A stretch of 64,000 nucleotides of DNA from Mesorhizobium sp. WSM4306. GTDB lineage: Bacteria > Pseudomonadota > Alphaproteobacteria > Rhizobiales > Rhizobiaceae. The translations under genes were made by a program, and so were the position numbers. The notes beneath the pieces are model-generated. The model was not told the origin of the DNA and ran no database searches. It worked only from the letters and a program-made list of their open reading frames with translations. Where the stretch lies: the NCBI RefSeq assembly GCF_007003975.1, contig NZ_VFTC01000022.1, forward strand, positions 52,466 to 116,465. Direction: 5' to 3'. This document shows, in pieces, positions 41,624-51,510 of the stretch. Each line of letters starts with the position of its first letter. The stretch's first letter is position 1.

Positions 41624-44600
41624 GCGGTAGCTTTCACTTCAGCCGGCAACGTGAAAATGAATGTCGCTCCATGCGGCTCGTTCTTTTCCACCCACAAGCG
41701 TCCGCCGTGAGACTCGACAATCGAACGGCAGATGGCGAGTCCCATGCCCATGCCATTCTCTTTTGTCGTAAAAAACGGCTCGAATATCCTCTCGGGGGAC
41801 GCAACTCCCAGGCCGCGATCGCTGATTTCGGTTTGGACCACATCTCCCCTAGCTCGCACCCGCAAGCCAAGAACTCTGTCGTGTGCAACAGACTCCATCG
41901 CATCCATGCCGTTGCGGATGAGGTTGACCAGAACTTGCTGGATGTGGACGCGATCGAGCGCGACGAGCGGAAGGTCGCGGTTGACATCAACGTCCAAACG
42001 AACGCGACGGCGCACCGCCTCCTCGGCCACGAGGTTAAGCGCCTCGGCGATGACACTGCCGAGCGTCGTCCTCGTCCTCGTCTCCACGGATTGCTTGAAC
42101 AAGGCGCGTATGCGGCTAACGACATCGGCGGCGGAATTCGCGTCACGAATGATGCGCTCCACCGTCTTTTGCGCCCGCTCGAGATTTGGCGGTTCGGCCA
42201 TGAGCCAGCGCTGACAGGCGTGCGAGTTCGCCACGACGGCCGCCAGGGGCTGGTTCACCTCGTGCGCGATGGAAGCCGAAAGCTCCGCAAGGCTCGCTGC
42301 TTGGCTCGCACGTGCAAGTCGCTCTTGCGCCAAGCGCAACTCTTCTTGCGCCCGAACCTGACCATCGATATCCAGGCAGGTGACGTTCCACTGTATAATC
42401 GCCCCCTCGGAGTTGCGCATGGGCGCGGCGCGCGTGTCGACCCAGCGATATTCGCCGTCGAAGCGCCGCAGACGGTGCTTGCGCGCATACGGCTCGCCGG
42501 TGGCCAAGGAGCGGGCATAACTCTCTTTGACGTCCGCCACGTCGTCGGGATGAACACCAGCGTCGAGCGTGCCGGCCAAGCGGCCCTTTCCCGTTCCGTC
42601 CAATTCTTCAAGCTCATACCCGAGGAATTCGCGAAGCTGCCGGCTGCGATACATCGGCTCGCCATCCGGCGCGGCGCAATCGATCATTATCGGAAGAGTT
42701 TCAACGAGCTGCCAGAGGAAGCGTTCTCTCTCGCGCAGCGCCTCCTGCGCGGTAGCCAAATCGTGGATGTCGACGCAAACGCCGTACCACTGGACGATGC
42801 TGCCGGACTCGTCGCGAAGCGGCTCCGCGCGTCCCTCGGTCCACCGGTAGCCGCCACCTGACCGCCGCTGTCGATAGGTCCTTGCGAAGGCGGTACCAGC
42901 CTCGAACGAGCGCGCGAGCGCCTGCTCTACCACCGGCCTGTCATCCGGATGGACATCCGCCAGGGATCGCGACGAGTCCGGCGCGGTCAAGTCTTCCAGG
43001 GTGACGCCAACCGTATCCATGAGCGGCTTGTTGATGTAGGACGGCGTTCCTTCGGGCGTTGTGCTCCAGATGAGAGCGGGCACGGCGTCGATTAACTGCC
43101 GCAGCTCCCGCTCCCGGTCGCGCAGCGCCTCCTGCGCGCGCATCTCATCGTCGATGTCGATGGAAATTGCGTACCATTGCACAATCGCTCCGCCGTGATC
43201 CCGCACCGGCTCCCCGCGGCCGTCAACCCAGCGGTACGCACCGTCCGCGCGGCGCATTCGATACTTCATGGCGTAAGGTTCGCCGGTGGCGAGAGAGTGG
43301 CGGACCGTCTTCAGCAGGCGGGCTGCATCTTCGGGGTGGACGAGGGTCTGTATTGCCGCCGCCAGCCGGCTCATATCCGGCTTCTCCAATTGCGCCACGT
43401 CATGCAAGCCGAAGAAGTCAAGCAAGCGCTTGTTGAAGAAGGTAGGCTCGCCTTCGGGCGTCAGACGTCTGATCTGAACGGGCACCATATCCACGAGCTG
43501 CGCGAGCTCCCGCTCCCGGTCCCGCAACGCCTGCTGCGCGGTCACCTGGTCATCGATGTCGACGTTCACGCCGTACCAGTGGAGAATGGCGCCGGCGTCG
43601 TCGCGCAACGGTTCGGCGCGAGACTCAACCCATCGATATACGCCATCCGCGCGGCGCACGCGCCACGTCATGGAGAACGGCTTGCCGGTGGCAAGCGAGT
43701 GACCGATCGCCTCCTGAATGCCCGGAGCATCCTCGGGATGGGCGGAAGTCGCGATGGCGGCGGCCAGCCGGCTCATTCCAGGCTGATCGTAGTCAACTAC
43801 ATCAAGGCCGAGAAAATCGCTCAGGCGCTTGTTGATGAAGTTCGGCTCACCGGCGGGCGTGAGGCGCCAGACGTGGCTCGGAACAAGGTTGACGAGCTGC
43901 GAAAGCTCCCGCTCTCGATCGCGCAACGCCTCCACGCTTTGGCGCAATGTGAGCACCGCCACCTGATGTTGCCTGGATATCGCGGCCACTATGAGCGCTG
44001 AGGATGCCGAGATGGCCAGAAAGAGCTGTAGCATGATGTGCTTTTGCCTCTGGGACTCGGGGTCACCGGCAAATTGGCTGGCGCCGGATATCGTGAATAT
44101 CGCCGTGATCAGAGCGAGGAGGGCCAAGGTGACGGCGGCGCCTTTGAATTCGAAGCGAACCGCGGCCCAAAGAAGAGGCGGCATGATGATATAGGCGAAC
44201 GGCAGGTAATCACTCAACGAAAGAGCGGCGATACCGAGGAAGATCAGCCCGAGGCCGAGAGCTTCCATCCATCGCGCGCCCGTGAGCCGGGCTTCGTCGC
44301 GCCAGTTCTGCATAACGACCAACGCCAGTGGCGCTACGATCAAGACCCCGGTAGCGTCTCCGATCCACCATAGAGGCCAAGCTTCCGTGAAGGATTGCGA
44401 TTGTATGCCAAACCACGCAAGCGTAGCGCTTCCCACCGTCGCGCTCACGACTGGGGCAATTCCAGCGCCCAACACGACGAGCGCGAGAACTTCATGCAGC
44501 GTTTCCAGCCTGACTGGCCGTCCTAAAGTCCGGTTAACGAGCCATGCGCCGGTCGCCGCTTCAAGAGCGTTGCCCGCATAGATCAGGACGGCGGCAGGCA

Positions 44601-44847
44601 GTGGACTGTGGAACCACACGACGTTGCTGAACAGTTCCGCAAAAAGTCCACCCAGCATCCACCACGGCCAACTGTGCCTGGAAGCGAGGATAAGCGTAGC
44701 CATGAAAAGCCCACTTGGAGGCCAAACGGAAATACCTGTTCCGGGTATGATCGCGAGCGCCTGAGCGAATCCGCAGCCGAGGACGTAGGCCGCTGCAAAA
44801 AGCCCCAGGTGCAAGAATTGAGGGCGGTGCGACCAGAGGCGCGTCAT
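41620..44847 (-). CDS. Membrane histidine kinase with MASE1 and four tandem PAS domains
   Basis: The 1075-residue protein has an N-terminal MASE1-like domain of about eight membrane helices (to about residue 290). Four PAS/PAC units of about 130 residues follow, each opening with a version of LRDRERELxQLV and closing near WYGVNVDIDD or similar. The kinase core has the H-box ASIAHEVNQPLAAVVANSHA, N-box LVNLIRNGMDAM and G-boxes EISDRGLGVA and GMGMGLAICRSIVESHGG. The signal is unknown; MASE1 plus PAS suggests a small ligand or redox/gas sensor. It heads an operon of regulators with overlapping starts. Confidence 0.92.
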   Translation of the reverse strand: MTRLWSHRPQFLHLGLFAAAYVLGCGFAQALAIIPGTGISVWPPSGLFMATLILASRHSWPWWMLGGLFAELFSNVVWFHSPLPAAVLIYAGNALEAATGAWLVNRTLGRPVRLETLHEVLALVVLGAGIAPVVSATVGSATLAWFGIQSQSFTEAWPLWWIGDATGVLIVAPLALVVMQNWRDEARLTGARWMEALGLGLIFLGIAALSLSDYLPFAYIIMPPLLWAAVRFEFKGAAVTLALLALITAIFTISGASQFAGDPESQRQKHIMLQLFLAISASSALIVAAISRQHQVAVLTLRQSVEALRDRERELSQLVNLVPSHVWRLTPAGEPNFINKRLSDFLGLDVVDYDQPGMSRLAAAIATSAHPEDAPGIQEAIGHSLATGKPFSMTWRVRRADGVYRWVESRAEPLRDDAGAILHWYGVNVDIDDQVTAQQALRDRERELAQLVDMVPVQIRRLTPEGEPTFFNKRLLDFFGLHDVAQLEKPDMSRLAAAIQTLVHPEDAARLLKTVRHSLATGEPYAMKYRMRRADGAYRWVDGRGEPVRDHGGAIVQWYAISIDIDDEMRAQEALRDRERELRQLIDAVPALIWSTTPEGTPSYINKPLMDTVGVTLEDLTAPDSSRSLADVHPDDRPVVEQALARSFEAGTAFARTYRQRRSGGGYRWTEGRAEPLRDESGSIVQWYGVCVDIHDLATAQEALRERERFLWQLVETLPIMIDCAAPDGEPMYRSRQLREFLGYELEELDGTGKGRLAGTLDAGVHPDDVADVKESYARSLATGEPYARKHRLRRFDGEYRWVDTRAAPMRNSEGAIIQWNVTCLDIDGQVRAQEELRLAQERLARASQAASLAELSASIAHEVNQPLAAVVANSHACQRWLMAEPPNLERAQKTVERIIRDANSAADVVSRIRALFKQSVETRTRTTLGSVIAEALNLVAEEAVRRRVRLDVDVNRDLPLVALDRVHIQQVLVNLIRNGMDAMESVAHDRVLGLRVRARGDVVQTEISDRGLGVASPERIFEPFFTTKENGMGMGLAICRSIVESHGGRLWVEKNEPHGATFIFTLPAEVKATA

Positions 44848-45869
44848 TGGTTTCTCCTAGCCGGACAAAGAAGGCCAGGGGGCTGTCGGCGCTCCGTATA
44901 GCACTTGTTCTCGATATCTGGCCCGGCGAAGTCACAGCCTACCCTAGTCCCACCATGGCCTAACCGCATCTCATGGAAATCCATGAGGTGTGCGAGCCGA
45001 GCACTCACCTAGCTTTCGGGATGATCCTGCCACACCACCCGAGCGGATATACGGCCCGCTCGCGTGATGGCTTGGCTCGGCTGAGCGCGGTATGTTTCTG
45101 GAGCGATCAACTTCAACGAGTTTCAAGGGGATCTTATGAACATGGCCGCCAAATCCTCTGATCTCTGGCGGACGAGGTGTTCACCATTCCGAACGCCTAT
45201 CGCGCGAAGGACTGAACAGACTGGGCGGGATCGCGCCGAGCCGCGCAGGTACGTCGAACGCGGAAGTTCGCACCCGTTCGGCGGCATGTCCGCTTCCCGA
45301 AGGGCGTGCGCGAAGAGCTCGTACGAGCGGCTCGTGATGCTGGCTTACATGCCCTTCATCGACGAGTCCTCGTTCCTGAAGGTCGACGCTTCCCGTGTCG
45401 AGAGTTGTGCCGTTGACGGCATCCGATCGTCGACGCATCAGTTGCCCTGTCCAACACCATCTATGGATTCCCCTGGACGGGCCATGGCTTCGCCATTCCC
45501 CTTGGCTTCACCAAATACTTAACTGAGTAGATCGTCAGCGGTGAAAAACCGGAGGCGCTCGACGTGTTTTCAGCAAAACGGTTTCGTCCGGCGCACTCCA
45601 ACCAGGCCGACACGGCGCCCGGTTCTCGATGTTCTCGATGCGAAAGCTCAGTTCTAAGCGTGGCTATCCAGTCTCCGGATGACGCAGCGACGCTCCGAGG
45701 AGAATATCCACATCGAGGGGCACCTGACGTTGATGCGCATGTCCAGCGCATGACCATTTGGATCCTGTCTTGTCAGCAGACATGGCGGTTGCTTAGCCGA
45801 GCACCTCCGCGAACCGTCGCGGCGATGCTATGATGTGCCGGGAATTATTAGACAGAAAGGAGATGACCC
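44848..45869. other. Gene-poor stretch between kinase and small secreted protein
   Basis: About 1 kb with short shadow frames only. It holds a remnant oxidoreductase tail (45423-45602) and the kinase promoter region at its left end. A plus-strand bit at 45164-45215 reads LADEVFTIPNAYRAKD before a stop and may be another gene scrap. Confidence 0.5.
45423..45602 (+). pseudogene. C-terminal remnant of an FAD-dependent (DAO-type) oxidoreductase
   Basis: The plus strand reads ALSNTIYGFPWTGHGFAIPL then GFTKYLTE, a TAG at 45528-45530, and IVSGEKPEALDVFSAKRFRP. The GHGFAIPLG and final KPEALDVFSAKRF resemble the C terminus of D-amino-acid-oxidase-type flavoproteins, where the stop position is usually Trp (TGG to TAG). 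The family call is from motif memory. Confidence 0.35.
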
Positions 45870-46223
45870 ATGCCCGAGGTCACCCGCCGCACACTGCTTG
45901 CCTTCGCCGCCGTCGCGTCAGTTGTTGAACCATCACTAGCTCGAAGTGACGCTAACGCGACGGAATTGCGGGCGCGGATCGCAGCCCATGAGGAAGCCTA
46001 TGCCGCACTCCTTCAGATTGTTCATCAATCGGGAAGTACTTGGCAGGACCGTAAGACTGCGGATCGAGTTGAACAGCAAGCATTGCTGGCCATCTGCTGC
46101 CATCCCACGACCGGCTCAAGCGAGCGCCGAGCCAAGGCCGAGTACCTGTTGAAAGTTGAGGCGCGTGGCGAACTCGACCTGGAAGAGCATATGCAGGCTC
46201 TCTTGCACTCCATGCAGAGTTGA
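45870..46223 (+). CDS. Small exported hypothetical protein
   Basis: The 117-residue protein starts MPEVTRRTLLAFAAVASVVE, a twin-arginine-like leader (TRRTLLAF). The mature part is helical and charged (ELRARIAAHEEAYAALLQIV) with a double cysteine in ICCHPTTGS. AAAGGAGATGACCC precedes the ATG. No family is recognised; a helical stress or redox role is possible. Confidence 0.65.
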   Translation: MPEVTRRTLLAFAAVASVVEPSLARSDANATELRARIAAHEEAYAALLQIVHQSGSTWQDRKTADRVEQQALLAICCHPTTGSSERRAKAEYLLKVEARGELDLEEHMQALLHSMQS

Positions 46224-46391
46224 CTGGTGAGGACGCCAAAGGCCCATAGCTCCTTTGGTTGCCCAGGATGTGCAATTGCCTGGCCTCTTCAAGGAGCTTG
46301 AGATGCCAGGCGCACCTCCTCAATGGCAAGGGGTCCGGGACGCGATCGCCGTTGGCCCGATCCCGCCCCAGGGGCAGGCCGTCTCTTCAGG

Positions 46392-46500
46392 CCTAAAGCG
46401 CGTCGCGCTGAAACGGATTCAAGCGACGCGCTTTAAGTCTTTGTTTTGATGCATGTCGTTGTCCCAGAACCGCAGCACACTTCTGGGCGACATGCATTAG
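46392..46500. repeat. Palindromic intergenic repeat element, copy 2
   Basis: This copy matches 16014-16123 with a handful of differences: CTAAAGCGCGTCG at 46392, CGACGCGCTTTAAG in the middle and CGACATGCATTAG at the end. It lies 13 bases after the stop of the minus-strand reductase gene, again directly at a gene 3' end. Confidence 0.85.
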
Positions 46501-46513
46501 GCACCGCGCCCTC

Positions 46514-47494
46514 TCACCCGTAACACCCGCGCTCCACCGCCAGCCGCCGCAGCAACGCCAGCACGGCATCTATCGCCGGTGTCGGCTTGTCCGTTAGCCG
46601 GCCAAGTTCCTGGACTGCCGTCACCAGCGCATCGATCTCCATCGACCGGCCGCGCTCGAGATCCTGCAGCATCGAGGTCTTGTGCTCGCCGACATCGCCG
46701 GCGCCCTTGATGCGGCGGTCGACCCCGATCGGAAAGCGTACGCCGAGGCTTTCGCCGATCGCCTGCGCCTCCAGCATCATGGTGCGGGCAAGCATGCGGG
46801 TGCTCTCGTCGGCAACGATCGCGGCCAGCGTGCTGCCGGTCAGCGCCGAGATCGGGTTGAAGGAGAGGTTGCCCCACAGCTTCACCCAGATCTCGCTGCG
46901 GATGTCGTCGCGCACCGGTACCTGCAAGCCGGCCTTGACCATTTCCTCGGCCAGAAGCGTGACCCGTTCGCTGCGCTCGCCAGAGGGTTCGCCGAGCGAG
47001 AAACGCTTGCCGTCGACATGGTGGATGAGGCCCGGCGCATCGACTTCGACCGCAGGATAGACGACCGAGCCGATGACGCGCTGTGGCCCGATCCGCTGCC
47101 AGATGACGCCGCCCCGATCGACCGCGTTCAGCCGGGTGCCTTCGAGCGGCCCGCCGACGCCGTGGAAATACCACCACGGCACGCCGTTCTGCATGGTGAC
47201 GACGGCGGTGTGGTCGCCCAGCAGCGGTGCGATCTGGTCAAGGGCCAGGGTGAGAGAATGGGCCTTCAGCGCCAGCACGACATAATCCTGCACGCCAAGC
47301 ACGTCGGCCGTGGCCGCGGCCCGGACGGGGACCGACATGTCCTGGCCATCCTCGATCAGGCGCAGGCCGTTTGCCTTGATCGCTTCCAGATGCGCGCCGC
47401 GCGCGACGATCGAAAGATCGGTCCGCCCGGCCATGGCAAGCTTGGCCGCGAGATAGCCGCCGATCGCACCGGCGCCGAAGACGGTGACCTTCAT
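46514..47494 (-). CDS. Ketopantoate reductase (ApbA/PanE) family protein
   Basis: The 326-residue protein has the N-terminal Rossmann site VTVFGAGAIGGYLAAKLA and a helical C-terminal domain (IWVKLWGNLSFNPISALTGS, containing the Lys and Asn-Pro region of the family). PanE makes pantoate, but this member sits behind an acyl-CoA ligase and gamma-glutamyltransferase and may reduce another 2-oxo acid. ATG 47494 is chosen because a TTG two codons upstream overlaps the ligase stop. The genes are almost fused (stop at 47497, start at 47494). Confidence 0.85.
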   Translation of the reverse strand: MKVTVFGAGAIGGYLAAKLAMAGRTDLSIVARGAHLEAIKANGLRLIEDGQDMSVPVRAAATADVLGVQDYVVLALKAHSLTLALDQIAPLLGDHTAVVTMQNGVPWWYFHGVGGPLEGTRLNAVDRGGVIWQRIGPQRVIGSVVYPAVEVDAPGLIHHVDGKRFSLGEPSGERSERVTLLAEEMVKAGLQVPVRDDIRSEIWVKLWGNLSFNPISALTGSTLAAIVADESTRMLARTMMLEAQAIGESLGVRFPIGVDRRIKGAGDVGEHKTSMLQDLERGRSMEIDALVTAVQELGRLTDKPTPAIDAVLALLRRLAVERGCYG

Positions 47495-47496
47495 CG

Positions 47497-49023
47497 TCAA
47501 AGTCCGAGTTTGGCGGCAAGGCCGATACGCTGCAATTTGCCCGTCGCGCCCTTGGGGATCTCGTCCAGGATCAGGATCTTGCGCGGCACCTTGAAGTCGG
47601 CAAGCCGCGTTGCGGCATAGCTGCGAATGTCGCCCTCGGTGGCACTGATACCTTCGCGCAGCACCACTGCCGCCGCCACCTCCTCGCCAAGCTTGTCATG
47701 CGGCATGGCGAAAGTGACGACCTGCGCCACCGCCGGATAATCCATCAGCACGTCGTCGACCTCGAGCGGCGAGATCTTTTCGCCGCCGCGGTTGATGATC
47801 TCCTTGAGCCGCCCGGTGACGCGCAGATAGAAGTCCTCGTCGAGCACGCCCTGATCGCCGGTATGGAACCAACCATGCGCGAAGGCCGTGGCGTTGGCAT
47901 CCGGGTTCTTTTCGTAGCCTGCCGTCACATTGGGCCCGCGAATGACGATCTCGCCGGTTTCGCCGGGTTCGAGCAGCCTCCCGTCGGGCGCCATGACAGC
48001 CACTTCCGGACCGGCCGAGGCACCGACGCTGCCCGGTTTGCGCTGGCCCGGCGGCAGTCGGTTCGAGGCCATCTGATGCGCCGCCTCGGTCATCCCATAG
48101 GATTCGATCACCGGGCAGCCGAAGGTCGCCTCCAGTTCGGCCATCACCTGCGCCGGCAGTGACGCCGAGGACGAGCGGATGAAGCGTAGACGCGCTGCCG
48201 ACAGCGCCTCGGTGTTGCGCGGCGCCCTGGGCAGGATCGCCTGATGCATGGTCGGCACGGCGGTGTACCAGCTTGGTTGTGCCTCGCTCAGCCACTGGAA
48301 GAAGCGCAGCGCGTTGAAGCCGGGCGTGCAATAGATGCTGCCGCCTGTTGCCAGCGACGACAGAACGGCCGCGATCAGGCCGTGGATGTGGAACAGCGGC
48401 ATGATGTTGAGGCAGCGGTCATTGGCTGTCAGGCCTAGCGTCGCGCCGATATGGGCGGCCGAGGCCGCGATGTTGGCATGGCTGAGCGGCACCAGTTTTG
48501 GACGCGATGTCGTGCCGGAGGTATGCAGCAAAAGTGCGATGTCGCCGTCTTGCGTCTTATCGGGAGCGGCCTGCGGTCCGATCGCCGCGCCCTCGATCAT
48601 AAAACTTCCGGCCGGTGCGTCAGGCTGCGCGACCAGCCGGAGCACGCCAATACCAAGGCGTTCGGCCACCGTCACCGCAGGGCCGGTGTCGCCTTCCGCA
48701 ACGAGGATCGCCTTGGCGCCGATGTCGGTCAGGTAGAAATCAAGCTCATCAGCCCGGTAGGCTGGATTGAGCGGCGCTGTCGAGGCAGTGGCCGCCACGG
48801 CGACAAAAGCGGTGGCCATCTCCGGCCCGTTCGGCAGCACGATCGCCACCCTGTCGCCCCGGCCGATGCCGCGCTCATGCAGCTGTTTTGCCGTGGCGGC
48901 GATCAGACCGCGCAATCCGCCATGGCTGAGCGTCGCCCTGTCGGGTGCCAGGATCGCTGGAGCGTCATCAGCGCCGGCGGCGAGACGGCGGGAGAGCCCA
49001 AGGGAGTTTTCGCTACTGGCCAT
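47497..49023 (-). CDS. AMP-dependent acyl-CoA synthetase/ligase
   Basis: This 508-residue ligase activates a carboxylic acid to acyl-CoA. AMP-binding motifs are ALLLHTSGTTSRPKLVPLSH (P-loop-like), YGMTEAAHQMASN, then FHTGDQGVLDEDFYLRVTGR and the Lys near the C terminus in IPKGATGKLQR. The sequence resembles oxalyl-CoA-synthetase-like (AAE3) ligases, but the acid is not certain. It is followed by a ketopantoate-reductase-family gene and preceded by gamma-glutamyltransferase, so the acid may come from a gamma-glutamyl compound. ATG 49023; a GTG two codons upstream is possible. Confidence 0.85.
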   Translation of the reverse strand: MASSENSLGLSRRLAAGADDAPAILAPDRATLSHGGLRGLIAATAKQLHERGIGRGDRVAIVLPNGPEMATAFVAVAATASTAPLNPAYRADELDFYLTDIGAKAILVAEGDTGPAVTVAERLGIGVLRLVAQPDAPAGSFMIEGAAIGPQAAPDKTQDGDIALLLHTSGTTSRPKLVPLSHANIAASAAHIGATLGLTANDRCLNIMPLFHIHGLIAAVLSSLATGGSIYCTPGFNALRFFQWLSEAQPSWYTAVPTMHQAILPRAPRNTEALSAARLRFIRSSSASLPAQVMAELEATFGCPVIESYGMTEAAHQMASNRLPPGQRKPGSVGASAGPEVAVMAPDGRLLEPGETGEIVIRGPNVTAGYEKNPDANATAFAHGWFHTGDQGVLDEDFYLRVTGRLKEIINRGGEKISPLEVDDVLMDYPAVAQVVTFAMPHDKLGEEVAAAVVLREGISATEGDIRSYAATRLADFKVPRKILILDEIPKGATGKLQRIGLAAKLGL

Positions 49024-49100
49024 GATCACCGACTATCCTTCCAACCTGTCGAAATCCAGCCGCGACACGCCATTGTGATGTCATGGCAAAACCGACCTTA

Positions 49101-50687
49101 TCAATATCCGAGCGCCATCCCGTCCTTGCGCGGATCGGAGGCGCCTGTCAGCGTTCCCTTTTCCCAGTCGATCAGCACCACTTGCCCGCCGCCAAGAGGA
49201 TGATGCGGCTCGACTATGCGATGGCCACGCTTGCGCAGCCCTTCGATCGCCTCGGCGGGAACGCCGCGTTCGGCCTCCACAGTATCATCATTGTAGAACA
49301 CCCGCGGCGCATCCAGCGCCTGCTGTGGATCCATTCCGAAATCGATCATGTTGGTGATCAGGTGGACATGACCGAACGGCTGGTAGCCGCCACCCATGAC
49401 GCCGAACGGCATCACCACGCGGCCGTTCCTCGTCGCCATGCCGGGCATGATCGTGTGCATCGGCCGCTTGCCGGGCGCGATCGCGTTTGGGTGGGCCGGG
49501 TCGAGGCGGAAGCTCGAGCCACGATTCTGCAGCACGATACCGGTCTTCGGGCCAACAACGCCACTGCCGAAGGAATAATAGGTCGAGTTGATGAAGGAGA
49601 CTGCGTTGCGGTCGCGGTCGACGATCGAGATGTAGACCGTGTCGCTGCCGGGCAGTTCCAGGCGCGGCAGATGCGTCATGGCGCGGTCGCGGTGGATCTC
49701 GGCGCGCAGCCGGTCGGCATAGGCGCCGGACAGAAGCTGCTGGACAGGCACCGGGACATGGTCCTGGTCACCGACATAGCGGTCGCGGTCCTGGTAGGCC
49801 AGCCGCCCGGCCTCGATCTCCAGATGCAGGCGCTCGGCGCCATTGGGGTCCAGGCCGCCGAGCTTGAAGCCGGACAGCACGTTCAGCATCAAAAGCGCCG
49901 TCAGCCCCTGATTGTTCGGCGGCATCTGGTGGATGTCGTAGCCGCCATAGGCGGTGCTGACCGGCGCCACATAGTCGCCTTTGGTCGCGGCGAAATCCTC
50001 TTGGCTATGCAGCCCGCCCAATTCCCTGAGCCGGCGCACCATGTCGTCGGCGACAGCGCCTTCGTAGAAGCCGGCGCGGCCCTGTTTGGCGATCACCCGC
50101 AAGGTGGCGGCGAGTTCCGGTTGGCGGTGGACGTCTCCGGCCTTCGGCGCCTGGCCGCCCGGCAGGAAGATGCGTGCGGCATGTTCGTCGGCGGACAGGT
50201 CGGTTTCCGGCTCGGCCCAGTCGAAAGCGACGCGGTCATGCACGACATAGCCGTTCTCGGCATAATGGATGGCCGGCGCCAGCACCTCGGCCAGGCTCTT
50301 GCGGCCATGGTCTTCCAGCAGCCGGCTCCAGGCATCGACGGCGCCAGGCACCGTCACCGCATGCGGCCCCTGTTTGGGAAGCTCGCTAAAACCCTTGTCC
50401 AGATACCAGTCGACGGTGGCCTTCGCAGGCGCGCGGCCCGAACCGTTGAAGGCCAGCACCTTGCCCTGTCCTCCGGGGGAATAGAGGACAAAACAATCGC
50501 CGCCGATGCCGGTCGATTGCGGCTCGACCACGCCCTGCACGGCGGCGGCGCAGACGGCGGCGTCCATGGCATTGCCGCCGGCGCGCAGCATGTCGATGGC
50601 GGCAAGGGTCGCAAGCGGATGCGAGGTCGCGGCAAGCGCTTCTGTGGCACGAACCGGCGAGCGGCCGGGAAACTGGAAATCACGCAT
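49101..50687 (-). CDS. Gamma-glutamyltransferase family protein
   Basis: The 528-residue protein is a gamma-glutamyltransferase (Ntn hydrolase): GGNAMDAAVCAAAVQGVVEP and STGIGGDCFVLY in the large part, the likely self-cleavage Thr at SDTVYISIVDRDRNAVSFIN, and VGPKTGIVLQNRGSSF plus GVMGGGYQPFGHVHL in the small part. It lacks a signal peptide, so it would act in the cytoplasm on imported gamma-glutamyl compounds. ATG 50687 fits the family start. It follows a polar amino-acid importer by 130 bases. The substrate may be glutathione or another gamma-glutamyl conjugate; this is inference. Confidence 0.88.
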   Translation of the reverse strand: MRDFQFPGRSPVRATEALAATSHPLATLAAIDMLRAGGNAMDAAVCAAAVQGVVEPQSTGIGGDCFVLYSPGGQGKVLAFNGSGRAPAKATVDWYLDKGFSELPKQGPHAVTVPGAVDAWSRLLEDHGRKSLAEVLAPAIHYAENGYVVHDRVAFDWAEPETDLSADEHAARIFLPGGQAPKAGDVHRQPELAATLRVIAKQGRAGFYEGAVADDMVRRLRELGGLHSQEDFAATKGDYVAPVSTAYGGYDIHQMPPNNQGLTALLMLNVLSGFKLGGLDPNGAERLHLEIEAGRLAYQDRDRYVGDQDHVPVPVQQLLSGAYADRLRAEIHRDRAMTHLPRLELPGSDTVYISIVDRDRNAVSFINSTYYSFGSGVVGPKTGIVLQNRGSSFRLDPAHPNAIAPGKRPMHTIMPGMATRNGRVVMPFGVMGGGYQPFGHVHLITNMIDFGMDPQQALDAPRVFYNDDTVEAERGVPAEAIEGLRKRGHRIVEPHHPLGGGQVVLIDWEKGTLTGASDPRKDGMALGY

Positions 50688-50817
50688 TCTGTCTGGATAT
50701 CCCTTGGTCTGATGGATGTGACGTTGCCGCCATGGCGTAACACGACACGACAACGGATCGCTTCGGCTTCTCGACACTGCGCATTTTGCCAATTCTCCTC
50801 GTTACGCCAGACGCGTA

Positions 50818-51510
50818 TCAGGCTCGGACCCGATAAGGCGTTAGCCAGGTTTCCAGCGCGTTCAGTGCCGAGATGATCGTGAAATTGATGGTGAGATAGA
50901 TCGCGCCCGCGGCCACGAAAACCTCTACGGCGCGATAGGTCTGCGAAATAAGCCCCTGGGCGATGCCCGTCACTTCCATCAGGGTGACGATCGATGCAAG
51001 CGACGTACCCTTTACCATGAGGATGATCTCGTTGCTGTAGCTCGGTATGGCTTGGCGCAGCGCCAAAGGCAGAACGACGAGGCGCAGGGTCTGGAGCCGT
51101 GTCATGCCGAAGGCAGAGGCTGCCTCGACAAGCTCGCGCGGCACACCCTGTATCGCACCCCGCAGGATTTCGCTGCCATAGGCCGCGGTATTGAGACTGA
51201 GCGCGATGATGGCGCACCAATAGGGCTCACGAAACAGCCACCAGAGCCCAACTGCCTGAAGTGTGGGGCGGAACTGGCCGAGGCCGTAATAGATGAGGAA
51301 TATCTGGACGAGCAATGGCGTGCCGCGAAAGACGGCAACGAAGGAGCGTATGGGCCAGACCAGCATCCGATGGTTTCCCTGCTGCGCCAGTGCGAGCAAT
51401 AGGGCCAAGGCAAAGCCTATTCCGATCGACAACCCCGCAAGTTGCAAGGTTAACGGCAAGCCGGAGAGAAGGGTGGGAATGATCTCTACAAAGAAGGCGA
51501 AGTCGATCAT
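50818..51510 (-). CDS. Polar amino-acid ABC transporter permease (HisM-like)
   Basis: The 230-residue permease has five hydrophobic helices and the conserved EAA region ELVEAASAFGMTRLQTLRLV with VLPLALRQAIPSY. ATG 51510 overlaps the stop of the upstream permease. It is paired with the 51507 permease and the 52295 binding protein, but the cluster holds no ATP-binding subunit. Confidence 0.9.
   Translation of the reverse strand: MIDFAFFVEIIPTLLSGLPLTLQLAGLSIGIGFALALLLALAQQGNHRMLVWPIRSFVAVFRGTPLLVQIFLIYYGLGQFRPTLQAVGLWWLFREPYWCAIIALSLNTAAYGSEILRGAIQGVPRELVEAASAFGMTRLQTLRLVVLPLALRQAIPSYSNEIILMVKGTSLASIVTLMEVTGIAQGLISQTYRAVEVFVAAGAIYLTINFTIISALNALETWLTPYRVRA

Noticed and set aside
41617..42861. 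Long plus-strand frame opposite the histidine kinase
   Set aside because: Antisense of H-box and G-box coding sequence; no start signal.
49083..50876. Long plus-strand frame opposite gamma-glutamyltransferase
   Set aside because: Antisense shadow; the minus strand carries all family motifs.
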